Source: Ga0077527 sp964533495 (GTDB lineage Bacteria; Pseudomonadota; Gammaproteobacteria; Burkholderiales; SG8-41). Taken from it: a DNA stretch of 64,000 bases. A model generated the notes under the pieces. That model saw nothing but the letters and a program-made list of their open reading frames with translations. It did no database searches and was not told the origin of the DNA. The position numbers were made by a program, and so were the translations under genes. Shown piece by piece: positions 52,127 through 61,164 of this stretch. Position 1 is the first letter of the stretch. Each line of letters starts with the position of its first letter. The stretch spans positions 49,582-113,581 of the forward strand of contig CAZHJU010000006.1 of assembly GCA_964533495.1 (NCBI GenBank), in the 5' to 3' direction.

Positions 52127-53470
52127 ATGATCAAGAAGCTGTTCGGCCGCGTGTTTTCAGGCCGCATGTTCCGGCCCGCGAAGCCGCGCATCATCGCCGT
52201 GCGCGAGCACGGCATCACCCGCGACCGCATCGGCGGTTGCGCGCTGCGCACCTGCGACGCGCTGCAGGAGGCCGGGTACGCCGCCTTCGTCGTCGGCGGC
52301 GCGGTGCGCGACCTGATCCTCGGCCGCGATCCCAAGGATTTCGACGTCGCCACCGACGCGACGCCGGAGGAGGTGCGCGGGATTTTCCGGCGCTCCCGTG
52401 TCATCGGCCGGCGCTTCCGGATCGTCCACGTGATGTGCGGCCGCGACCTGGTCGAGGTCACCACCTTCCGCGGCCCGGCGGCCGAGGCCGACGCGGACCA
52501 CCAGGTCGAGGACGAACACGGCCGCCTGCTGCGTGACAACGTCTGGGGCGACCAGTCCCAGGACGCGGCGCGGCGTGACTTCACGATCAACGCGCTGTTC
52601 TACGATCCCGCGAAGCAGGAAGTGTGGGATTACCACGGCGGCGTCGCCGACCTGAAGCGCAGGCGCCTGCGCATGATCGGCGACCCGGCGCAGCGTTACC
52701 GCGAGGATCCGGTGCGCATGCTGCGCGCGGTGCGCTTCGCCGCGGCCTGCGGGCTGGAGATCGACGCGCCGACGCGCAAGCCGGTGAAGTCGCTGGCGAA
52801 GCTGCTGGCCCACGTGCCGGCGGCGCGGCTGTTCGACGAGATGCTCAAGCTGCTGCTGTCGGGCCACGCCGCCGAATGCGTGAAGCGCCTGCGCCGGGAA
52901 GGCCTGCACCACGGCCTGCTGCCGCTGCTCGACGTGATTCTCGAGCAGCCGCAGGGCGAGCGCTTCGTGATGCTTGCCCTGCAGAACACCGACGCGCGCA
53001 TCCGCGAAGGCAAGCCGGTGTCGCCGGCCTTCCTGTTCGCCGCGCTGATGTGGCACGAAGTGCTGGCGGCGTGGAAAAAGACCGAGGCCCGCGGCGTGCC
53101 GCCGATCCCGGCGCTGTACCAGGCGATGGACGAAATGCTCGACAAGCAGACCGAGCAACTGGCCATCCCGCGGCGTTTCACGTCGGACATGAAGGATCTG
53201 TGGGCGCTGCAGCCGCGTTTCGGGCAGCGTGCCGGCCAGCGGCCGTTCCGCCTGCTCGAGCACCCGCGTTTCCGCGCCGGCTACGACTTCCTGCTGCTGC
53301 GCTGCGAAAGCGGCGAAGCCGATGCGGAACTCGGCAAGTGGTGGACGCGTTTCCAGGATGCCGATGCCGACGCGCGCAAGGCGATGCTGGTGACCGACGC
53401 CGGACCCGCAAAGAAGCGCCGCAAGCGCCGCCGCAAGACCGGCGCTCCGCCCGCGCCGGCCGCGGACTGA
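52127..53470 (+). CDS. pcnB: poly(A) polymerase I
   Basis: The 447-residue class II nucleotidyltransferase reads AFVVGGAVRDLILGRDPKDFDVATDATPEEV with the two catalytic Asp, then RRDFTINALFYDP and RYREDPVRMLRAVRFAA. The C-terminus is very basic (KKRRKRRRKTGAPP), as in PcnB, and helps RNA binding. It adds A tails that promote RNA decay. The ORF is not a CCA enzyme by its length and tail. It is followed 5 bp later by folK. Confidence 0.93.
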   Translation: MIKKLFGRVFSGRMFRPAKPRIIAVREHGITRDRIGGCALRTCDALQEAGYAAFVVGGAVRDLILGRDPKDFDVATDATPEEVRGIFRRSRVIGRRFRIVHVMCGRDLVEVTTFRGPAAEADADHQVEDEHGRLLRDNVWGDQSQDAARRDFTINALFYDPAKQEVWDYHGGVADLKRRRLRMIGDPAQRYREDPVRMLRAVRFAAACGLEIDAPTRKPVKSLAKLLAHVPAARLFDEMLKLLLSGHAAECVKRLRREGLHHGLLPLLDVILEQPQGERFVMLALQNTDARIREGKPVSPAFLFAALMWHEVLAAWKKTEARGVPPIPALYQAMDEMLDKQTEQLAIPRRFTSDMKDLWALQPRFGQRAGQRPFRLLEHPRFRAGYDFLLLRCESGEADAELGKWWTRFQDADADARKAMLVTDAGPAKKRRKRRRKTGAPPAPAAD

Positions 53471-53475
53471 AACGG

Positions 53476-53979
53476 GTGACGGCACAGACCCGCACCGCCT
53501 GCGTGGCGCTCGGGGCCAACATCGGCGAGCCGCTGCGCCGGATCGAAGCCGGATTCGCCGCGCTGGCCGCGCTGCCCGGGACCCGGCTCACGGCCCGATC
53601 CTCGCTCTACCGCAGCGCGCCGGTCGGTTATGCCGACCAGCCGGATTTCATCAACGCGGTGGCGATGATCGAAACCGCGCTGGACCCGCATGCGCTGCTC
53701 GACGCATTGCTGGCCATCGAGCGCGCGCAGGGCCGGGTCCGCGACTTTCCCAACGCGCCGCGCACGCTGGACCTCGACATCGTGCTCTACGGCGATCTGG
53801 TGCTGCGCGAGCCGGGGCTGACCATTCCGCATGCGCGCATGCTCGAACGCGCCTTCGTGATGCTGCCGCTCGCGGAAATCGCGCCCGGCATGGCGGTGCC
53901 CGGGCACGGCAGCGTGGGCGACCTCGCCGCGCGGCTGGACGCCGGCAGCGTCGCGCAACTGCAGCGGATGCCGGCATGA
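53476..53979 (+). CDS. folK: 2-amino-4-hydroxy-6-hydroxymethyldihydropteridine pyrophosphokinase
   Basis: The 167-residue HPPK reads CVALGANIGEPLRRIEAGFAAL, then RSSLYRSAPVGYADQPDFINAV, and carries the signature APRTLDLDIVLYGD. It transfers pyrophosphate from ATP in folate synthesis. The start is a GTG at 53476, in frame with no better ATG nearby. Its stop overlaps the kinase start (ATGA). Confidence 0.93.
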   Translation: MTAQTRTACVALGANIGEPLRRIEAGFAALAALPGTRLTARSSLYRSAPVGYADQPDFINAVAMIETALDPHALLDALLAIERAQGRVRDFPNAPRTLDLDIVLYGDLVLREPGLTIPHARMLERAFVMLPLAEIAPGMAVPGHGSVGDLAARLDAGSVAQLQRMPA

Positions 53980-54620
53980 CGCTGAACGCAAAATACCGCT
54001 ACATCGTGGTCGAGGGGCCGATCGGCTCGGGCAAGACCACGCTGGCGCGCCGTCTTGCGGGACACCTCGGCGCGGCAACGCTGTTCGAGGATCCCGATGC
54101 CAATCCCTTCCTGCCCGGTTTCTACCAGGACCCGGCGCGCCATGCGCTGCCGGTGCAGCTGTTTTTTCTGTTCCAGCGGATGAACCAGGTGCGCGACCTC
54201 GTGCAGTCCGACCTGTTTTCCGGCGTCACCGTCGCCGATTTCATGCTGGAGAAGGATCCGCTGTTCGCGCGCCTGAATCTCAACGACGACGAGCTCGCGC
54301 TGTACCGCCAGATCTACGACCATCTGAAGCCGCAGGCGCCGCAGCCCGATCTCGTGGTTTACCTGCAGGCCGGCGCCGGAACGCTGGTGGAGCGGGTGCG
54401 GCGGCGCGCGACGGCGTACGAAAAAAGCATTCCGGACGAGTATCTGTTGCGGCTTGCCGACGCCTATGCGCGGTTTTTCCATCATTACAGCGCGGCGCCC
54501 GTGTTGATCGTCAATTCCGAAAATCTGAATTTCGTTGATTCGGCTGCGGATTTTGATTTATTGTTGCACCGTATCAATGCCATGCGCGGCCCGCGCGAAT
54601 TCTTCAGCCTGGGCGGCTAG
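53976..54620 (+). CDS. deoxynucleoside kinase-like protein
   Basis: The 214-residue protein has a P-loop GPIGSGKTT (residues 14-22) and the dNK helical body (FFLFQRMNQVRDLVQSDLFSG). The usual ERS-type loop is replaced by ADFMLEKDPLFA. Betaproteobacteria commonly keep this gene between folK and panB. It would phosphorylate a deoxynucleoside, and the base is unknown. It overlaps the folK stop by 4 bp and is followed 13 bp later by panB. Confidence 0.85.
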   Translation: MTLNAKYRYIVVEGPIGSGKTTLARRLAGHLGAATLFEDPDANPFLPGFYQDPARHALPVQLFFLFQRMNQVRDLVQSDLFSGVTVADFMLEKDPLFARLNLNDDELALYRQIYDHLKPQAPQPDLVVYLQAGAGTLVERVRRRATAYEKSIPDEYLLRLADAYARFFHHYSAAPVLIVNSENLNFVDSAADFDLLLHRINAMRGPREFFSLGG

Positions 54621-54633
54621 CCAGGAGAATCCC

Positions 54634-55428
54634 ATGCGTATCACGCTCAGCAATCTGCACAAAATGATGCGGGACGGCGAGAAGATCACCATGCTGACCT
54701 GCTACGACGCGAGTTTCGGGGCGCTGCTCGACGGCGCCGGACTCGACACGCTGCTGATCGGCGATTCGCTGGGCAACGTGCTGCAGGGGCATGAATCGAC
54801 GCTGCCGGTGTCGCTGCGCGACATGGTCTATCACACCGCTTGCGTGGCGCGCGGCGCGAAGCGCGCCTTCATCATCGGCGACATGCCCTTCGGCACCTTC
54901 CAGGTGAGCCCGCAGGATGCCTTCCGCAATGCCGCCGAGATCATGGCGGCCGGCGCGCAGATGGTGAAGATCGAGGGCGGCCGGCCGATGCTCGAAACCA
55001 TCTCGTTCCTGACCGAGCGCGGCATTCCGGTTTGCGGACACCTCGGGCTGACGCCACAGTCGGTGCACCAGCTCGGCGGCTACCGCGTGCAGGGCAGGGC
55101 CGAGGACGAGGCGCAGCGCATGCTCGACGACGCGCGCATCCTCGAACAGGCGGGGGCCGGCATGATCGTGCTCGAGGCGATTCCGGCGGCGCTTGCCAGC
55201 CAGATCACCGCCGCGGCGCAGGTGCCGATCATCGGCATCGGCGCCGGCGCGGACTGCCACGGCCAGGTGCTGGTGCTGCACGACATGCTCGACGTCTATC
55301 CGGGCACGAAGGCCAAGTTCGTCAAGAACTACATGAAGGCGGCGGCCGGCTCGATCCATGATGCCGTGGCGCTCTACGTGGAGGAAGTGCGCTCCGGGAA
55401 ATTCCCGGGCAGGGAACACGCGTTTTGA
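54634..55428 (+). CDS. panB: 3-methyl-2-oxobutanoate hydroxymethyltransferase
   Basis: The 264-residue ketopantoate hydroxymethyltransferase reads MLTCYDASFGALLDGAGLD, LLIGDSLGNVLQGH, VKIEGG, VCGHLGLTPQSVHQLGG and the catalytic glutamate region IVLEAIPAALA. It uses methylene-THF to make ketopantoate for coenzyme A. AGGAG precedes the ATG at 54634, and the longer upstream frame is rejected. Confidence 0.95.
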   Translation: MRITLSNLHKMMRDGEKITMLTCYDASFGALLDGAGLDTLLIGDSLGNVLQGHESTLPVSLRDMVYHTACVARGAKRAFIIGDMPFGTFQVSPQDAFRNAAEIMAAGAQMVKIEGGRPMLETISFLTERGIPVCGHLGLTPQSVHQLGGYRVQGRAEDEAQRMLDDARILEQAGAGMIVLEAIPAALASQITAAAQVPIIGIGAGADCHGQVLVLHDMLDVYPGTKAKFVKNYMKAAAGSIHDAVALYVEEVRSGKFPGREHAF

Positions 55429-55441
55429 AGCAGTTATGAAT

Positions 55442-55532
55442 GATGAGCGATGAGTGATGAGCACAGTCCGATTCCTTTATCGAGTATGATGCGGCGGTTT
55501 TTGCTCATCGCTCATCACTCCTAGCTCATCGC
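55442..55532. repeat. GATGAG-iteron inverted repeat, copy D
   Basis: The left arm 55442-55463 (three GATGAG units) pairs well with the right arm 55502-55532 (TGCTCATCGCTCATCACTC and onward). The arms can fold a long hairpin between panB and panC. The centre holds a TATGAT that could be a -10 box. Confidence 0.65.
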
Positions 55533-55537
55533 TGCCC

Positions 55538-56377
55538 ATGGACGTTATCCACTCCGTAGCCGAACTGCGCGACCGCCTGCGCCGCGAGCCGAACAACGTG
55601 TTCGTGCCCACCATGGGCAATCTCCACGAGGGGCACATCGAGCTGATGCGCATTGCCAAGCCGCGCGCGGCCTGCACGGTGGTCAGCATCTTCGTCAACC
55701 GCCTGCAGTTCGGCCCGCGCGAGGATTTCGACCGTTATCCGCGCACCTTCGAGGCCGACTGCGAGCGCCTGCGCAAGGCCGGCGTCGACGTCGTGTTCGC
55801 ACCCGACGAGAAGGAAATCTACCCGGAGCCGCAGACCTACGTGGTCGAGCCCTCGGATCTGCAGCACATCCTCGACGGCGGCGCGCGGCCGGGGCATTTC
55901 CGCGGCGTGGCCACCGTGGTGCTGAAGCTGTTCAACATGGTGGCGCCGCACGCGGCGATTTTCGGCAAGAAGGATTACCAGCAATGCCTGGTGCTGACCA
56001 ACATGGTGCATCAGTTCGCGCTGCCGATCGAGATCATCCTAGCGGAAACCGTGCGCGCGGAGGACGGCTTGGCGCTGTCCTCGCGCAATACCTACCTGAG
56101 TCCGGCCGAACGCCAGGAAGCGCCGCGGCTGTACCGCGTGCTGCGCAACGCGCGCGGCGAGATCGCGCTGGGCGCGCGGGATTACCAGCGGATCGAACTG
56201 GCGGCGATGGCGGAGCTGGCCCGACACGGCTGGAAGCCGGACTATGTCGCCGTGCGCCGGCGCACCGACCTGCAGCCGCCGGCCAACGGTGAAACCGAGC
56301 TGGTGATCCTGGCGGCGGCGCGGCTGGGCAAGACGCGGCTGATCGACAATGTCGAGGTGACGCGGCCCGCGGCGTGA
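55538..56377 (+). CDS. panC: pantoate-beta-alanine ligase
   Basis: The 279-residue PanC carries VPTMGNLHEGHIELM (HIGH-like), IFVNRLQFGPREDFDRYPRTFE, FGKKDYQQCLV and LSSRNTYLSP. It joins pantoate and beta-alanine with ATP. The MGN in place of the usual MGA or MGY is a small variant. There is no good ribosome site directly before the ATG; the region is taken by the GATGAG hairpin. Confidence 0.94.
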   Translation: MDVIHSVAELRDRLRREPNNVFVPTMGNLHEGHIELMRIAKPRAACTVVSIFVNRLQFGPREDFDRYPRTFEADCERLRKAGVDVVFAPDEKEIYPEPQTYVVEPSDLQHILDGGARPGHFRGVATVVLKLFNMVAPHAAIFGKKDYQQCLVLTNMVHQFALPIEIILAETVRAEDGLALSSRNTYLSPAERQEAPRLYRVLRNARGEIALGARDYQRIELAAMAELARHGWKPDYVAVRRRTDLQPPANGETELVILAAARLGKTRLIDNVEVTRPAA

Positions 56378-56420
56378 TGAAGGGCGCCGCAGCGCGGGCG
56401 GAAGTTTTTCGTTTTTCAGA

Positions 56421-56509
56421 TGGTGCCGGGAGCCGGAATCGAACCGGCACGCTGTCGCCAGCGCGGGATTTTGAGTCCCGTGCGTCTACCAATTCCGCCA
56501 TCCCGGCAC
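56421..56509 (-). tRNA. tRNA-Leu (anticodon CAA)
   Basis: Read on the minus strand it starts GTGCCGGGATGGCGGAATTG and has an extended variable arm. The anticodon loop is CTCAAAA (anticodon CAA), the T-arm is GGTTCGATTCC, and the encoded CCA is at 56421-56423. The long variable arm and the acceptor GTGCCGG/CCGGCAC confirm a class II leucine tRNA. Confidence 0.97.
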
Positions 56510-56555
56510 GGGGCGCGATTATCCCTTAAACGTCCGGAGCCCGGCAACAGCGCCT

Positions 56556-56561
56556 TATAAT
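56556..56561 (+). promoter_or_regulatory. -10 box 7 bp before the queA ATG
   Basis: TATAAT ends 7 bp before the ATG with no ribosome site between them, so the transcript would begin at or next to the start codon. The -35 region is poor. Confidence 0.5.
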
Positions 56562-56568
56562 CCGCGCG

Positions 56569-57603
56569 ATGCGCCTGGACGACTTCCATTACGACCTGCC
56601 GCCGGAACTGATCGCGCAGGCGCCTGCCGGGACGCGCAGCGCCAGCCGCCTGCTGCACCTCGACGGCGCCACCGGCGCGCTGCGCGACGGCCTGTTTCCG
56701 GACATCGTCGAACTGCTCGATCCGGGCGACCTGCTGGTGGTCAACGACACCCGCGTGATCAAGGCGCGCCTGTCCGGGCGCAAGGCCTCGGGGGGGCGGA
56801 TCGAGGCGCTGGTCGAGCGCGTGACCGGCCCGCATGAAGCCGACGTCCAGTTGCGCGCGAGCCATGCGCCGAAGGCCGGCAGTCTGCTGCTGCTCGGCGA
56901 TGGCGTCGATGCCGAAGTCCTCGGCCGCAGCGGGGACCTGTATCGCCTGCGTTTCGCGGGCGACGACGACGTCTGGACGCTGCTCGAGCGCCACGGCGCG
57001 GTGCCGCTGCCGCCGTACATCGGCCATGCGCCGGATGCCGGCGACGAGGCGCGTTACCAGACCGTCTACGCGAAGAATCCCGGCGCCGTCGCCGCGCCCA
57101 CCGCGGGCCTGCATTTCGACGACGCGATCCTCGGCGCGCTGCGTGCGAAAGGCGTCGGCATCGCGACGCTGACGCTGCACGTCGGCGCCGGCACCTTCCA
57201 GCCGGTGCGGGTGCAGGATCTGGCCGAACACCGCATGCACAGCGAGTGGTACAGCCTGCCGCAGGCGACCGTCGATGCGCTGGCGGCCGCGCGCGCAGCC
57301 GGCGGCCGCGTCGTCGCCGTCGGCACCACCAGTCTGCGCGCGCTGGAGAGCGCCGCGGCGGCCGGGGACCCGGTGGCGGGGGCCGCCGAGACCGCGCTGT
57401 TCGTGCTGCCCGGCTACCGCTTCCGCGTCGTCGATCGGCTGATCACCAATTTCCACCTGTCGCGCTCGACGCTGCTGATGCTGGTGTCGGCCTTCGGCGG
57501 CACCGAACACATCCGCGCGGCCTATCGCCACGCCATCGCGCGGCGCTACCGTTTTTTCAGTTATGGTGACGCGATGCTGATCGATCGCGCGCCGGGGAAG
57601 TGA
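56569..57603 (+). CDS. queA: tRNA preQ1(34) S-adenosylmethionine ribosyltransferase-isomerase
   Basis: The 344-residue QueA reads MRLDDFHYDLPPELIAQAP, LLVVNDTRVIKARL, APTAGLHFDD and LHVGAGTFQPV. It converts preQ1-tRNA to epoxyqueuosine-tRNA in queuosine synthesis. The stop overlaps or abuts the tgt start region, so the two genes act in one pathway on one message. Confidence 0.95.
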   Translation: MRLDDFHYDLPPELIAQAPAGTRSASRLLHLDGATGALRDGLFPDIVELLDPGDLLVVNDTRVIKARLSGRKASGGRIEALVERVTGPHEADVQLRASHAPKAGSLLLLGDGVDAEVLGRSGDLYRLRFAGDDDVWTLLERHGAVPLPPYIGHAPDAGDEARYQTVYAKNPGAVAAPTAGLHFDDAILGALRAKGVGIATLTLHVGAGTFQPVRVQDLAEHRMHSEWYSLPQATVDALAAARAAGGRVVAVGTTSLRALESAAAAGDPVAGAAETALFVLPGYRFRVVDRLITNFHLSRSTLLMLVSAFGGTEHIRAAYRHAIARRYRFFSYGDAMLIDRAPGK

Positions 57604-57608
57604 AACAG

Positions 57609-58718
57609 ATGCGATTCCAGGTCACCGCCACCGACGGCGCCGCGCGCCGCGGCACGCTCGAAACCGCGCACGGCGTCGTCGAGACCCCGGTGTTCATGCC
57701 GGTGGGCACCTATGGCGCAGTCAAGGGCATGGCGCCCGACGAGCTGCAGGGGCTGGGCGCGCGCATCGTGCTCGGCAACACCTTCCACCTGTGGCTGCGG
57801 CCGGGACTGGACGTCATTGCGGCCCACGGCGGCCTGCACCGTTTCATGGGCTGGGACGGGCCGATCCTGACCGATTCCGGCGGCTTCCAGGTGTTCAGTC
57901 TCGGCGACCTGCGGAAAATCAGCGAGGAGGGCGTGAAATTCCAGTCGCCGGTCAACGGCGACGCCTGCTTCCTGACGCCGGAGGAATCGATGCGCATCCA
58001 GCGCGTGCTGAACGCCGACATCGTGATGGCCTTCGACGAATGCACGCCGTACCCGGCCGATCATGCGCAGGCGCGGGCGTCGATGGCGCTGTCGATGCGC
58101 TGGGCGGCGCGCAGCAGGGCGGCGCACGCGGACAATCCCAATGCGCTGTTCGGCATCGTGCAGGGCGGCATGTTCGAGGACCTGCGCGACGAGTCGCTGG
58201 CGGCGCTGACCGCGATCGGCTTCGACGGCTATGCCATCGGCGGGCTGTCGGTGGGCGAGCCCAAGCCCGACATGCTGCGCATCCTGCGCCACACCGCGCC
58301 GCGCCTGCCCGCGGACCGGCCGCGTTACCTGATGGGGGTCGGCACGCCCTCGGACATCGTGGCCGCGGTCAGTGCCGGCATCGACATGTTCGACTGCGTG
58401 CTGCCGACGCGCAATGCCCGCAACGGCTGGCTCTACACCCGCCGCGGCGTGATCAAGCTGCGCAATGCGCGGTACCGCGACGATCCGGGGCCGCTCGATC
58501 CGGACTGCGCCTGTTACACCTGCCGCCATTTCACCCGGGCCTACCTGCATCACCTGCAGCGGGTGAACGAAATGCTCGGCGCGCGGCTCAATACCCTCCA
58601 CAACCTGCATTATTACCAGGAGTTGATGCGCGGGTTGCGGGAGGCGGTTGCCGCCGGTCGGCTTGCGGCCTTCGCCGCCGAAACGGCTGAAATGAGCGGT
58701 CAGAACGGAGAGGAATGA
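57609..58718 (+). CDS. tgt: queuine/preQ1 tRNA-ribosyltransferase
   Basis: The 369-residue bacterial TGT reads MRFQVTATDGAARRGTLET, DSGGFQVFSLGDLRKISEEGV and GIDMFDCVLPTRNARNG (nucleophile Asp). The zinc site is CACYTCRHFTRAYLHH. It swaps guanine for preQ1 at the wobble position. The ATG at 57609 aligns with the E. coli start. A GTG at 57600, overlapping the queA stop, is the alternative. Confidence 0.95.
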   Translation: MRFQVTATDGAARRGTLETAHGVVETPVFMPVGTYGAVKGMAPDELQGLGARIVLGNTFHLWLRPGLDVIAAHGGLHRFMGWDGPILTDSGGFQVFSLGDLRKISEEGVKFQSPVNGDACFLTPEESMRIQRVLNADIVMAFDECTPYPADHAQARASMALSMRWAARSRAAHADNPNALFGIVQGGMFEDLRDESLAALTAIGFDGYAIGGLSVGEPKPDMLRILRHTAPRLPADRPRYLMGVGTPSDIVAAVSAGIDMFDCVLPTRNARNGWLYTRRGVIKLRNARYRDDPGPLDPDCACYTCRHFTRAYLHHLQRVNEMLGARLNTLHNLHYYQELMRGLREAVAAGRLAAFAAETAEMSGQNGEE

Positions 58719-58803
58719 TGTTAAAATACAATGCTTTGACGAAGCGCCCGGCGTCCGGAATCCACCGGTTTGAGGCGCCCCATTTCCGCAACGGAGGTTT
58801 ACC

Positions 58804-59130
58804 GTGTTGATCAGTCCCGCCTGGGCACAGGCCCCGGCCGCCGCGCAGGGCGGCGGCATCGAAAGCATGCTGCTCATCTTCGCGATGTTCGCCGTGCTCT
58901 ATTTCCTGATGATCCGTCCGCAGATGAAGCGCGCCAAGGAGCACAAGGCCATGGTCGACGGCCTGCAGAAGGGCGACGAGGTGATCACCGCCGGCGGCAT
59001 TCTCGGCCGCATCACCAGGGTCGACGACCAGTACGTCACCGTCGGCATCGCCGGGGGCGTCGAAGTGCAGCTGCAGCGCCATGCCGTGCAGACCGTGCTG
59101 CCCAAGGGCACGATCAAGACCATCCAATGA
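58804..59130 (+). CDS. yajC: preprotein translocase subunit YajC
   Basis: The 108-residue protein has one membrane helix (LLIFAMFAVLYFLMIRPQMKRAKEHK) and a small cytosolic beta-domain (KGDEVITAGGILGRITRVDDQYV). It joins SecDF in the holotranslocon. The start is a GTG at 58804 with an ideal GGAGG site 6 nt upstream. Confidence 0.95.
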   Translation: MLISPAWAQAPAAAQGGGIESMLLIFAMFAVLYFLMIRPQMKRAKEHKAMVDGLQKGDEVITAGGILGRITRVDDQYVTVGIAGGVEVQLQRHAVQTVLPKGTIKTIQ

Positions 59131-59241
59131 ATCGCTGAGTCCGTGAAATTTTGACGGGGCGGAGGGCGGTTTTCCGCCCTGCCGCCTCCACGGCCGCCAC
59201 CGTTCTCATCCCACCCGCATCCATTCCCGCACGGCTCCGCC

Positions 59242-61104
59242 ATGAACCGTTATCCCCTCTGGAAAAACCTGCTGGTTCTCGCCACCATCGTGATCGGGCT
59301 GCTTTACACGCTGCCCAATTTCTACGGGGAAGAGCCCGCAGTGCAGGTTTCTCCGCTGCGCAGCAACCTGAAAGTCGATGCCGCCCTGATGGAGCGCATC
59401 GGGGACGCGCTGAAAAAGGCGGAATTGACGCCGGAGGGCATCGAGCTCGATGCGACCAGCGTCAAGGCGCGGTTCGCGTCGACCGACGACCAGATCAGGG
59501 CGAAGGACGCGGTGCAGGCCGCGCTGGGCGAGGACTACGTGGTGGCGCTGAACCTGCTGTCGCGCAGCCCGCATTGGCTGGCCTCGATCGGCGCCCTGCC
59601 GATGTACCTCGGCCTCGACCTGCGCGGCGGCGTGCATTTCCTGATGCAGGTCGAAATGAAGGCGGCGCTGACCAAGCAGCTGGAGGCCTACACCAACGAC
59701 ATCCGCAGCCTGCTGCGCGAGCAGCGCATCCAGTATTCCGGGGTCTCGCGCGACGGCCAGTCGCTGACGGTGCGTTTCCGCGAGGCCGCGCTGCGCGACC
59801 GCGCGCTGACGCGCATCGCCAAGGACCTGCCGGCGCTCGAGCTGAAAACCGCCAACGACGCCGGCGAGTACCGCATCAGCGGCGTGCTGAAGATCGAGGA
59901 GCAGCGCCGCATCCAGGAATCGGCGCTGCAGCAGAACGTCAACACGCTGCGCAACCGCGTCAACGAGCTGGGCGTCGCCGAGCCGATCATCCAGCAGCAG
60001 GGCGTCGACCGGGTCGTCGTGCAGCTGCCGGGCGTGCAGGACACCGCCAAGGCCAAGGACATCCTCGGCCGCACCGCGACGCTGGAAGTGCGCATGGTCG
60101 ACGACGAAAAGATGCTCGATCTCGCCGCCGTGCAGCAGGCCAAGGCCGGACAGCTGCCCTTCGGCACGGATCTCTACTACGAGCGCAACGGCGAGGCGGT
60201 GCTGGTGAAGAAGCAGGTGGTGCTGACCGGCGAGCGCATCAACGACGCGCAGCCCGGTTTCGACGGCACCACGGGCGAGCCCGCGGTGCACATCAACCTC
60301 GACGGCACCGGCGCGCGGATTTTCCAGCAGGTCACCCGCGAGAACGTCGGCAAGCGCATGGCGATCCTGCTGTTCGAGCGAGGCAAGGGCGAGGTGGTCA
60401 CCGCGCCGGTGATCCGCAGCGAAATCGGCGGCGGCCGGGTGCAGATCAGCGGCCGCATGACCACGCAGGAGGCGAGGGACGTGTCGCTGCTGCTGCGCGC
60501 CGGCGCGCTGGCGGCGCCGATGGAGATCGTCGAGGAGCGCACCGTGGGGCCCTCGCTGGGCGCCGAAAACATCAAGGTCGGCTTCCAGTCGATGTGGATG
60601 GGATTCGCCGCGATCGCCGTGTTCATGATCGTCTATTACCGGATCTTCGGGGTCATCTCGGTCATCGCGCTGTCGGCGAACCTGCTGTTCCTGATCGCGC
60701 TGCTGTCGATGCTGCAGGCCACGCTGACCCTGCCCGGGATCGCGGCCATCGCGCTGACGCTGGGCATGGCGATCGACGCCAACGTGCTGATCAACGAGCG
60801 CGTGCGCGAGGAGCTGCGCAACGGCAACACCCCGCATGCCGCGATTCATGCGGGGTACGACCGGGCCTGGGGCACGATTCTGGATTCGAACCTGACCAAC
60901 CTGGTGGTCGGCGTTGCGCTGTTTGCCTTCGGTTCCGGACCGGTCAGGGGTTTCGCGGTGGTGCACTGTCTCGGGATCATGACCTCGATATTCAGCGCGG
61001 TCATGGTGTCCCGCTGCATCGTCAACCTGATGTACGGCAGCCGGCGGCGCCTGGTAACGATTTCAGTGGGGCAAATCTGGAGGCCGGACGCGGAGAAGGC
61101 CTGA
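59242..61104 (+). CDS. secD: protein translocase subunit SecD
   Basis: The 620-residue protein has one N-terminal helix and a large periplasmic part starting GLDLRGGVHFLMQVEMKAAL. The C-terminal five helices carry the SecD signatures GAENIKVGFQSMWMGFAAIAVFM and MAIDANVLINERVREELRNGN. With SecF it uses the proton gradient to pull proteins across the inner membrane. It is cotranscribed with yajC and secF. Confidence 0.96.
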   Translation: MNRYPLWKNLLVLATIVIGLLYTLPNFYGEEPAVQVSPLRSNLKVDAALMERIGDALKKAELTPEGIELDATSVKARFASTDDQIRAKDAVQAALGEDYVVALNLLSRSPHWLASIGALPMYLGLDLRGGVHFLMQVEMKAALTKQLEAYTNDIRSLLREQRIQYSGVSRDGQSLTVRFREAALRDRALTRIAKDLPALELKTANDAGEYRISGVLKIEEQRRIQESALQQNVNTLRNRVNELGVAEPIIQQQGVDRVVVQLPGVQDTAKAKDILGRTATLEVRMVDDEKMLDLAAVQQAKAGQLPFGTDLYYERNGEAVLVKKQVVLTGERINDAQPGFDGTTGEPAVHINLDGTGARIFQQVTRENVGKRMAILLFERGKGEVVTAPVIRSEIGGGRVQISGRMTTQEARDVSLLLRAGALAAPMEIVEERTVGPSLGAENIKVGFQSMWMGFAAIAVFMIVYYRIFGVISVIALSANLLFLIALLSMLQATLTLPGIAAIALTLGMAIDANVLINERVREELRNGNTPHAAIHAGYDRAWGTILDSNLTNLVVGVALFAFGSGPVRGFAVVHCLGIMTSIFSAVMVSRCIVNLMYGSRRRLVTISVGQIWRPDAEKA

Positions 61105-61164
61105 TTGCCGGCCCGTCCCCATCACGTTCCCCATACGCCCCCATAACTTGCGGATCTAGACATC

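Noticed and set aside
54560..54640. Riboswitch or leader before panB, and similarly before purM
   Set aside because: Gaps are too short and no aptamer-like fold or conserved boxes were seen.
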